Position numbers and translations under genes: made by a program. A stretch of DNA of 6,456 bases from an uncultured Burkholderiaceae bacterium. GTDB taxonomy: Bacteria > Pseudomonadota > Gammaproteobacteria > Burkholderiales > Burkholderiaceae_C. The stretch spans positions 1 to 6,456 of the forward strand of contig CALIDR010000215.1 in NCBI GenBank assembly GCA_938022295.1, given 5' to 3'. The notes below the pieces were generated by a model. That model did not search any database. It saw nothing but the letters and a program-made list of their open reading frames with translations, and was not told the DNA's origin. Below are positions 1 through 5,074 of this stretch, in pieces (position 1 is the first letter of the stretch; every line of letters begins with the position of its first letter).

Positions 1-427
1 GCTCGCGCACGTAGTCCTGGAACGACAGCGTGCTCATCGCGAGCCGCTCGACGTCGCGGCCGACGTCGCCGCCGGACCCGGCGGCGGAGGCGGTGTCCAG
101 TTCGGGCTCGGGCTCGGGCGCCTGCGTCGGCGCGAAGTCGCGCTCGAGGTCCACGCGCGGCTCGACGCGTACCGGCGCCGGCTCGCCGCGCGGGCGGGCG
201 GCCGCGGGCGGCGCATCGGCGGCCGGCCGCCGCGGTGCGGCCTCGGCCCGGGGCGCCGTCGTGGCGAGCCGCTCGATGTGCGGCACGTCGTCGCCGGCCA
301 TCGCCAGCACCTCGACGCCTTCGCCGCTCGGGCGCGTGGACAGCACGACCGCGCCGTCGCCGAAGGCCTGGCGCACGGCCTGCAGCGCCTCGCGCGGGCT
401 GCGGCCGGTGAAGCGGCGCACGTTCAT
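1..427 (-). CDS. flhF: Flagellar biosynthesis GTPase FlhF, N-terminal part (truncated by window edge)
   Basis: FlhF is an SRP-family GTPase that governs the position and number of flagella, mainly at the cell pole, and helps recruit early basal-body parts. The first 142 codons are visible. The start MNVRRFTGRSPREALQAVRQ and the following VVLSTRPSGEGVEVLAMA (about residues 27-44) are the typical N-terminal domain. Residues about 58-120 form a Pro/Ala/Arg/Glu-rich linker with an EPEPE run at 105-109. STLSFQDYVRE (132-142) is the usual segment before the NG GTPase domain, which lies outside the window, so the GTP-binding motifs cannot be checked. The ATG at 427-425 has a good ribosome binding site, GAGGGG, six bases upstream. 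The gene follows flhA in the same operon, and its ATG overlaps the TGA of a 20-codon mini-ORF. Identity rests on sequence pattern plus the flhB-flhA-flhF order. Confidence 0.93.
   Translation of the reverse strand, partial: MNVRRFTGRSPREALQAVRQAFGDGAVVLSTRPSGEGVEVLAMAGDDVPHIERLATTAPRAEAAPRRPAADAPPAAARPRGEPAPVRVEPRVDLERDFAPTQAPEPEPELDTASAAGSGGDVGRDVERLAMSTLSFQDYVRE
102..119. repeat. Three tandem copies of TCGGGC inside the flhF linker
   Basis: Three exact copies of the hexamer TCGGGC lie end to end. On the coding (minus) strand they encode the Glu-Pro repeat of the FlhF linker. Adding or losing a copy would keep the reading frame, so the linker could vary in length between strains. This is seen in the sequence; the variability is inference. 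Confidence 0.6.
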
Positions 428-486
428 CGGCGGCCCCTCGCGAGGGCGGCGGGCGTCGGGTCACGCCGGGCGGCGTTGGGAGTCAT
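424..486 (-). CDS. Possible 20-codon mini-ORF bridging flhA and flhF
   Basis: An ATG (486-484) overlaps the flhA stop as ATGA. It opens a frame of 20 codons, rich in Arg, Ala and Pro (begins MTPNAARRDP), that ends in TGA (426-424), which overlaps the flhF ATG, again as ATGA. The last flhA codons supply a strong ribosome binding site, GGAGGT, five bases before this ATG. It fills the flhA-flhF gap exactly. The peptide resembles nothing I know and may have no function of its own; the likelier role is to carry ribosomes from flhA to flhF (translational coupling). In 63 bases of GC-rich DNA an open frame is unsurprising, so the support comes from the two ATGA junctions and the ribosome binding site, not from the open frame. 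Confidence 0.35.
   Translation of the reverse strand: MTPNAARRDPTPAALARGRR
434..446 (-). promoter_or_regulatory. flhF ribosome binding site embedded in a short palindrome
   Basis: The flhF Shine-Dalgarno sequence GAGGGG (439-434 on the minus strand) lies in the perfect 12-bp palindrome CCCTCGCGAGGG (435-446). In mRNA this could fold into a four-pair stem with a CGCG loop and cover most of the binding site. Ribosomes reading the overlapping mini-ORF would open it. The palindrome and spacing are seen directly; the regulatory effect is inferred. Confidence 0.4.
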
Positions 487-2585
487 GCGGCACCTCCGAT
501 GATCGAGCCGATGCGGATCGTGTGGGTGTCGGGGATCTCGCTGTGCGCGAGCACCTTCAGGCGGGGCGCGGCGCGGCGCAGCAGCTGCGCCATCGGCACG
601 CGGATCGCGTCGGGCACGAGCAGGCACGCTGGCACGCCGAGCTCCTCCTGCTGGCGCGCGGTGTCGGCCGCGCTCTTGACCAGCGTGTCGGCCACGCCCG
701 GGTCGAGCGCCGCGCCGTGGGGCGACGTCAGCGCCTGCGCGACGAGCCGCTCGAGCTCGGGGTCGAGCGCGATCACGTCGAGCTCCTTCACCGGCCCGTA
801 GATCTGCTGCACGATCGCCGGCGACAGGTGGATGCGGATGCGGCGCGCGAGCTCGTGGGGGTCGGTCGTCTGGCCGGCGTTCTCGGCCAGGCACTCGACG
901 ATCGAGCGCAGGTCGCGGATGTGCACCCCCTCCTCGAGCAGCAGCTGCAGCACCTTCTGCAGCACGGGGATCGCGACCATCTTCGGAATCACGTCTTCGA
1001 TCAGCTTGGGGGCCAGCCGCGTCACGTGGTCGACCAGGGCCTGCGTCTCCACGCGGCCCAGCAGGCGCGCGGCGTGGACCTGCATCAAGTGTGAGAGATG
1101 GGTCGCGACGACGGTCGAGCAATCAACGACGGTGAACCCGGCCATTTGGGCCTGCTCGCGGTGGCGCTCGTCGATCCACACCGCGGGCAGCCCGAACGCG
1201 GGGTCGGTCGTCGCGTTGCCGGGCAGCTTCTGCGTCGCGCCGCCGGGGTTGATCGCCAGCAGCATGCCCGGGAACGCCTCGCCCTCGCCGACCACGGCGC
1301 CGCGCAGCATGACGCGGTACATCCCCGGCTTGAGGTCGAGGTTGTCGCGGATGTGCACCGGCGGCGGCAGGAAGCCGACGTCCTGCGCGAACTTCTTGCG
1401 CACGCCCTTGATGCGGCCGAGCAGGTCGCCCTGGCGCGCGGCGTCGACGAGCGCGATCAGCCGGTAGCCGACCTCCAGGCCGAGCGTGTCCACCGGCACC
1501 AGGTCGTCCCACGTCGCCTCGGCGTTGGCCGGCGCCACTTCGGCCGCCGTGGCCGCGGGCTGCGCCTGCGCCGCCTGCGCGCGCCGGTGCAGCACCCATG
1601 CCAGCGTGCCGAGCGCGCTGCCGAGCAGCAGGAACACGAGGTTGGGCATGCCGGGCACGGCGCCGAGCGCACCGACGATGCCGGCAGCGATCGCCAGCGC
1701 CTTCGGCGAGTCGAAGACCTGGGTGCGGATCTGCGTGCCCAGGTCCTCGCCCTTGCCGACGCGGGTGACGACCATGGCCGCGGCCACCGAGATCAGCAGC
1801 GCCGGCACCTGGGCCACCAGCGCGTCGCCGACGGCCAGCAGCACGTAGTTGTTCGCCGCGTCGCCGACCGACAGGCCGTGCTGCGCGATGCCGATCACCA
1901 GGCCGCCGACGACGTTGATGACGAGGATCAGCAGCCCGGCGACGGCGTCGCCGCGCACGAACTTGCTCGCGCCGTCCATCGAGCCGAAGAACTCCGCCTC
2001 CTCGCCGACCTCGGCGCGGCGGCGCTTGGCCTCCTTCTCGTCGATCAGGCCGGCGTTGAGGTCGGCGTCGATCGCCATCTGCTTGCCGGGCATCGCGTCC
2101 AGCGTGAAGCGCGCGCCGACCTCGGCGATGCGCTCGGCGCCCTTGGTGACGACGATGAAGTTGATGACGACCAGGATCGCGAACACGATCAGGCCGACCG
2201 CGAAATTGCCGCCGATCAGGAAGTGGCCGAAGCTCTCGATGACCTTGCCGGCCGCGCCGGTGCCGGTGTGGCCTTCCATCAGCACGACGCGGGTCGAGGC
2301 CACGTTCAGGCTCAGGCGCAGCAGCGTCGTCAGCAGCAGTACGGCGGGAAAGGCCGCGAAGTCCAGCGGCTTGACCATGTGCGCGGCGACCATCATCACG
2401 ACCAGCGCCATCGCGATGTTGAACGTGAACAGCAGGTCCAGCGCGAACGGCGGCAGCGGCAGCACCATCATCGCCAGCACGAGCACGACGAACACCGGCG
2501 CGAGCAGCGTCTTGGCCATCACCGCGGTGGTGCCGCCGGCGCCACCGCCGAACCAGGCCTGCAGCTGCTGGGCGAGCGCGTTCAC
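483..2585 (-). CDS. flhA: Flagellar type III export gate protein FlhA
   Basis: FlhA forms the nonameric ring of the flagellar export gate. Its membrane part couples the proton motive force to export, and its cytoplasmic part docks chaperone-substrate complexes. The product is 700 residues, normal for the family. The N-terminal membrane domain has about eight hydrophobic segments between residues 28 and 333. The FHIPEP signature is present around 90-114 (RLSLNVASTRVVLMEGHTG), followed by AEVGARFTLDAMPGKQMAIDADLNAG (155-179) and GSMDGASKFVRGDA (201-214), where D204 appears to match the essential Asp208 of Salmonella FlhA. A low-complexity Ala/Gln linker (about 336-357) leads to the cytoplasmic domain (358-700). 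The start is taken as GTG 2585-2583 because it gives the expected N-terminal length and overlaps the flhB stop (GTGA); only a weak GAGG lies about 13 bases upstream, so coupling to flhB is likely. The first internal Met is residue 23, nearly at the first membrane segment, and is less likely as the start. The stop TGA (485-483) overlaps the next ATG. Confidence 0.97.
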   Translation of the reverse strand: MNALAQQLQAWFGGGAGGTTAVMAKTLLAPVFVVLVLAMMVLPLPPFALDLLFTFNIAMALVVMMVAAHMVKPLDFAAFPAVLLLTTLLRLSLNVASTRVVLMEGHTGTGAAGKVIESFGHFLIGGNFAVGLIVFAILVVINFIVVTKGAERIAEVGARFTLDAMPGKQMAIDADLNAGLIDEKEAKRRRAEVGEEAEFFGSMDGASKFVRGDAVAGLLILVINVVGGLVIGIAQHGLSVGDAANNYVLLAVGDALVAQVPALLISVAAAMVVTRVGKGEDLGTQIRTQVFDSPKALAIAAGIVGALGAVPGMPNLVFLLLGSALGTLAWVLHRRAQAAQAQPAATAAEVAPANAEATWDDLVPVDTLGLEVGYRLIALVDAARQGDLLGRIKGVRKKFAQDVGFLPPPVHIRDNLDLKPGMYRVMLRGAVVGEGEAFPGMLLAINPGGATQKLPGNATTDPAFGLPAVWIDERHREQAQMAGFTVVDCSTVVATHLSHLMQVHAARLLGRVETQALVDHVTRLAPKLIEDVIPKMVAIPVLQKVLQLLLEEGVHIRDLRSIVECLAENAGQTTDPHELARRIRIHLSPAIVQQIYGPVKELDVIALDPELERLVAQALTSPHGAALDPGVADTLVKSAADTARQQEELGVPACLLVPDAIRVPMAQLLRRAAPRLKVLAHSEIPDTHTIRIGSIIGGAA

Positions 2586-3745
2586 GTGCCGGCGGCGGCC
2601 TCGCGGCCGTGGTGGGGGTCGAGTTCGGGCGGCACCGGCAGCGGCGGCAGGTCGGCCTCGGCGATGTCGGCCACGCGCACCGCCGCCGCGCGCAGCGCGT
2701 AGACGTGCGCCAGCACCTGGGCGACGGCGGCGAATAGGGCCGCCGGGATCTCGCGGTCGAGCTCGGTGTGCGCCCACAGCGCGCGCGCCAGCGGCGGCGC
2801 CTGCAGCACCGGCACGCGCGCCTCGCGCGCCAGCTCGCGGATCTTCAGCGCCAGCAGGTCGGTGCCCTTGGCGACCACGCGCGGCGCGGCCATCGCGCGC
2901 TCGTCGTACTTCAGCGCCACCGCGTAGTGGGTCGGGTTCATCACGACGAGGTCGGCGCCGGCCACCGCGGCGAGCATGCGCTGGCGCGACATCTCGCGCA
3001 TGCGGCTGCGGATGCGGCCCTTGACCTCGGGGCTGCCCTCGAGCTCCTTGAGCTCCTGCTTCATCTCCTGGTGGCTCATCTTCAGCCGCTCGCGCAGCAG
3101 GTGCTTCTGCAGCGGCACGTCGACGAGCGCGAACGCGGCCAGCGCGAGCGCGAGCAGCGCCAGCCCGCCGAGCACGACGCCGCCGGCGTGGCCGAACGCG
3201 GCCGGCAGCGGCAGCGCGAGCAGCGGCTGCAGGTCCGCCAGCCGCGCCTGCAGGTACAGCGCGCCGATGCCGCCGAGCACGAGCGCGAGCAGGCTCGCCT
3301 TCAGCGTCTCCACGAGCTGGTGCTTGGAGAACACGCGCCCGAGCCCGGCGATCGGGTTCAGCTTGCCGAACTTGGGCCGCAGCGGCTTGAGCGTGAAGTT
3401 CCATCCGCCGGCGGCCACCGCCGCACCGACGGCGAGCACCGCCAGCAGCGCCCCGAGCGGCAGCACGACCCACAGCGCGAACGTCGTCAGCCGCGCGAGC
3501 TGCTCTGTCATCGCGTGCGGGTCGGCGAGCAGGCGCGCGTCTAGCCGCAGGCCGGCGTCGACGAGCCGCTGCAGGTGCGCCGTCAGCGCGGGGGCGGCCA
3601 GCGCGAGCGCCGCCCCGCCGCCGACGAGCGCCGCGAAGTGCGCCAGGTCGCGCGATCGCGCGACCTGACCCTCCTCGCGCGCCTTGCGGATCCTGCGCGG
3701 GGTCGCGGGCAGCGTTTTGTTCTGGGAGGAGGACTCGTCGGCCAT
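2582..3745 (-). CDS. flhB: Flagellar export switch protein FlhB
   Basis: FlhB belongs to the flagellar export gate and switches export from rod/hook to filament proteins once the hook is complete. The 387-residue product begins with the basic cytoplasmic segment typical of the family (TPRRIRKAREEGQVARSRDL, 15-34). Four hydrophobic segments follow, at about 36-52, 88-112, 148-166 and 186-210, and then a charged linker (211-260). The autocleavage site NPTH is intact at 270-273, followed by YAVALKY; cleavage between Asn and Pro is the switch event in the family. The C-terminus ends in a Pro-rich tail (LPPLPVPPELDPHH). The ATG at 3745-3743 has only a weak purine stretch (GAGAG) upstream. flhB is the first gene of the operon here; its stop overlaps the flhA GTG. 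A perfect 24-bp palindrome lies within codons 27-34. Confidence 0.97.
   Translation of the reverse strand: MADESSSQNKTLPATPRRIRKAREEGQVARSRDLAHFAALVGGGAALALAAPALTAHLQRLVDAGLRLDARLLADPHAMTEQLARLTTFALWVVLPLGALLAVLAVGAAVAAGGWNFTLKPLRPKFGKLNPIAGLGRVFSKHQLVETLKASLLALVLGGIGALYLQARLADLQPLLALPLPAAFGHAGGVVLGGLALLALALAAFALVDVPLQKHLLRERLKMSHQEMKQELKELEGSPEVKGRIRSRMREMSRQRMLAAVAGADLVVMNPTHYAVALKYDERAMAAPRVVAKGTDLLALKIRELAREARVPVLQAPPLARALWAHTELDREIPAALFAAVAQVLAHVYALRAAAVRVADIAEADLPPLPVPPELDPHHGREAAAGT
3644..3667. repeat. Perfect 24-bp palindrome inside flhB
   Basis: The half-site CAGGTCGCGCGA is followed directly by its exact reverse complement, with the centre between 3655 and 3656. On the minus strand it encodes QVARSRDL of FlhB, a conserved part of the basic N-terminal segment. 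Part of the symmetry therefore comes from the protein, but the codons used (CGA for Arg, TCG for Ser at the centre) are those that make it perfect. The site lies about 80-100 bases into the flhB message. It could bind a dimeric protein or form a hairpin, or it could be chance in GC-rich DNA. Confidence 0.75.
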
Positions 3746-3807
3746 CGGCGCTCTCGGGCGGGCAGGCTGACGATGGTGCCGGCCGGCCCCGCGCGGCGGC
3801 GCCCGAT

Positions 3808-3847
3808 AAGCGGGCGAAAGCGGGCGATGTTCGCCCGGCGTTGCGCC
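3808..3847. repeat. Tandem 10-bp direct repeat followed by two small inverted repeats
   Basis: AAGCGGGCGA occurs twice with no gap (3808-3817 and 3818-3827). The second copy also forms the left arm of a perfect inverted repeat, CGGGCGA-TGT-TCGCCCG (3821-3837). A second small one, GGCG-TTG-CGCC (3837-3847), follows at once and shares one base with it. The first repeat copy can alternatively pair with GCCCG at 3801-3805. The 10-bp period puts the copies on the same face of the helix, as in many operators. The block sits between the divergent genes flhB and aroQ. The repeats are certain; a binding role is inference. Confidence 0.55.
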
Positions 3848-3852
3848 ATACT
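3847..3852 (+). promoter_or_regulatory. Possible -10 element for aroQ
   Basis: CATACT (3847-3852) matches four of six bases of TATAAT and stands out in this GC-rich sequence. No good -35 is visible at 16-18 bp. If used, transcription would begin about seven bases downstream, at or next to the aroQ ATG (3859), giving a leaderless or nearly leaderless message. The GGGG at 3853-3856 is too close to the ATG to be an ideal ribosome binding site, which fits this reading. Confidence 0.35.
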
Positions 3853-3858
3853 GGGGCC

Positions 3859-4296
3859 ATGCGCGTGCTCGTCCTCAACGGCCCCAACCTGAACCTGCTC
3901 GGCACCCGCGAGCCGCACCTTTACGGCGCGACGACGCTCGCCGAGGTCGAGGCGACGCTCGCCGCCGACGGCGCGGCGGCCGGCGTCGCCGTCGAGTGCT
4001 TCCAGAGCAACCACGAAGGCGCGCTGATCGACCGCATCCACGCCGCGCGCGGCAGCGTCGACTGGATCGTGATCAACCCGGGCGGGCTCACCCACACCAG
4101 CGTCGCGCTGCGCGACGCGCTGGCGGGCGTGGCGATCCCGTTCGTCGAGGTGCACGTCAGCAACGTGCACCGGCGCGAGCCGTTCCGACACCACTCCTAC
4201 CTGAGCGGCATCGCCGAGGGCGTGATCGCCGGCCTCGGCGTGTTCGGCTACCGCGCGGCGCTGCAGTACATCCTGGACCGCCAGGCGTCCGCCTGA
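3859..4296 (+). CDS. aroQ: Type II 3-dehydroquinate dehydratase
   Basis: AroQ converts 3-dehydroquinate to 3-dehydroshikimate, the third step of the shikimate pathway, as a cytosolic dodecamer. The product is 145 residues, the usual length. It begins with the family hallmark MRVLVLNGPNLNLLGTREP, and the catalytic and binding residues expected for type II enzymes are present: Arg17 and Tyr22 on the lid loop, Asn73 in INPGGLTHTS with His79, then Glu97 and His99 in EVHVSN, and Arg106 in HRREPFRHHSYLS. A TTG 18 bases upstream is in frame but would add residues before the hallmark start, so the ATG at 3859 is preferred. One small oddity is Gly117 in SYLSGIA, where I recall Asp or similar in many homologues; I cannot judge its effect. 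The gene is monocistronic here, divergent from flhB and convergent with algR. In many Proteobacteria aroQ precedes accB-accC, which is not the case here. Confidence 0.96.
   Translation: MRVLVLNGPNLNLLGTREPHLYGATTLAEVEATLAADGAAAGVAVECFQSNHEGALIDRIHAARGSVDWIVINPGGLTHTSVALRDALAGVAIPFVEVHVSNVHRREPFRHHSYLSGIAEGVIAGLGVFGYRAALQYILDRQASA
4149..4171. repeat. Inverted repeat within aroQ active-site codons
   Basis: GGTGCACGT and ACGTGCACC (9-bp arms, 4149-4157 and 4163-4171) flank a 5-base loop. They encode the EVHVSNVHR stretch of AroQ, where Val-His appears twice, so the repeat is probably a by-product of the protein sequence. It could still form an mRNA hairpin. Confidence 0.5.
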
Positions 4297-4317
4297 GCGG
4301 CGCGTCCGCTCAGACGC
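4285..4317. terminator. Possible bidirectional terminator hairpin containing both stop codons
   Basis: TGAGCGG (4294-4300) and CCGCTCA (4306-4312) form a perfect 7-bp stem around the loop CGCGT. An outer GCGTC (4285-4289) and GACGC (4313-4317) can add five pairs, with a 4-base bulge on one side. The arms begin with the aroQ stop (TGA 4294-4296) and, on the other strand, the algR stop (TGA 4312-4310). It lies exactly between two convergent genes. Neither side has a T-run, so it is not a classical intrinsic terminator; it may act by stem stability, with Rho, or as a 3' end protector. Confidence 0.5.
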
Positions 4318-5071
4318 GGTCGACCGCCAGCGCCTCGCGCACCGCCGGCAGCTGGCGGCGCGACACCGCGAGCCACTCGTCGGTCGGCGCCACGCGCACC
4401 GCCCACCCTTCGCCCCCGTCGTGGCCGGCGTCGCCGGGCGCCGGCCGGCGCTCGAGCGCGCGCACCGCCTGGCGGGCGACGAGCGCATTGCGGTGGATGC
4501 GGATGAAGCGCCCCGCCAGCCGCGGCTCGAGCTCGGTCAGCGACTCGTCGAGCAGATGCGTGTGGGCGGCGGTGCGCAGCGTGACGTACTTCAGCTCGGC
4601 CTTCAGGTACAGCACCTCCGCCAGCGGCACGCGCACGATGCGGCCGCGGTCGTTGACGACGACGACGCCGCCCTCGGGTTCGGGCGGCAGGCGTTGGGCG
4701 GCGCGCTTGAGCGCCTGCTGCAGCCGCTCGCGGCGCACCGGCTTGGTCAGGTAGTCGGTGGCCTCGAGCTCGAAGGCACGCAGGGCGTGCTCGCCGTGCG
4801 CAGTCACGAACACGATCGCCCCGCACCGCCCGGCGAACGCCGCGTCCTCGCGCAGCCGCGCGGCGAGCTGCACGCCGCTGGCACCGGGCATCTGGATGTC
4901 GAGCAGCATCACGTCGGCCGTGTGCTCGGCGAGCCACGCGAGGGCACTGGCGGGGTCGCCCGCCTCGCCCGCGACCTGGCACGACGGGTCGGTGCATTCG
5001 CGCACCAGCGCCGCCAGCCGCAGGCGGGCCAGCGGTTCGTCGTCGACGATCAACACGCGCAACGGCTGCAT
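4310..5071 (-). CDS. algR: LytTR-family response regulator, AlgR-like
   Basis: This is a 253-residue DNA-binding response regulator, the partner of the sensor kinase encoded just upstream. The receiver domain (about 1-125) has the acidic pair Asp10-Asp11, the phosphate acceptor Asp58 in VMLLDIQMPG, Thr90 in VFVTAHGEHALRAF and Lys110 in DYLTKPV. The C-terminal LytTR domain (about 135-248) shows VLYLKAELKYVTLRT, ESLTELEPRL and FIRIHRNALVARQAV, all typical. A Gly/Asp-rich insert (about 211-223) separates its last strands. In Pseudomonas AlgR controls alginate, type IV pili and other surface traits; the targets here are unknown. The ATG at 5071-5069 lies three bases after the algZ stop, with no clear ribosome binding site, so coupled translation is likely. 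The gene name is by homology class and by the argH-algZ-algR order; LytTR regulators are a broad family. Confidence 0.88.
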   Translation of the reverse strand: MQPLRVLIVDDEPLARLRLAALVRECTDPSCQVAGEAGDPASALAWLAEHTADVMLLDIQMPGASGVQLAARLREDAAFAGRCGAIVFVTAHGEHALRAFELEATDYLTKPVRRERLQQALKRAAQRLPPEPEGGVVVVNDRGRIVRVPLAEVLYLKAELKYVTLRTAAHTHLLDESLTELEPRLAGRFIRIHRNALVARQAVRALERRPAPGDAGHDGGEGWAVRVAPTDEWLAVSRRQLPAVREALAVDRV

Positions 5072-5074
5072 CGG

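Larger units (their letters stand above)
3746..3858. other. Divergent intergenic region between flhB and aroQ
   Basis: These 113 bases must hold the start signals of both the flhB operon (minus) and aroQ (plus). I see a tandem 10-bp repeat and inverted repeats on the aroQ side, and a possible -10 element for aroQ. On the minus strand I found no convincing sigma-70, sigma-28 or sigma-54 promoter for flhB, so its promoter is unresolved. Confidence 0.6.

Noticed and set aside
30..1094. A 354-codon plus-strand open frame opposite flhF and flhA
   Set aside because: Crosses the flhF-flhA junction antisense and has no recognisable domain; a shadow frame.
1098..2702. A 534-codon plus-strand open frame opposite flhA
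   Set aside because: Low-complexity Arg/His/Gln/Asp-rich translation, fully antisense to a strongly conserved FlhA; a shadow frame.
3651..3660. HIP1 element (GCGATCGC), suggesting cyanobacterial origin
   Set aside because: I noticed only this one occurrence, inside a larger palindrome in conserved flhB codons, and all proteins look betaproteobacterial.
3841..3858. An upstream TTG start for aroQ
   Set aside because: It would add six residues before the family's usual Met-Arg-Val-Leu start and overlaps the likely -10 element.
3828..3858. A sigma-54 type -24/-12 promoter for flhB on the minus strand
   Set aside because: TGGCGC is present, but the required GC does not fall ten bases after the GG, so the pattern fails.
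483..3905. The flhA frame stays open upstream across flhB, suggesting a 1140-residue fusion
   Set aside because: The part upstream of 2585 is out of frame with the clear FlhB protein and translates to Arg/Ala-rich sequence. FlhA has its expected N-terminus at the GTG.
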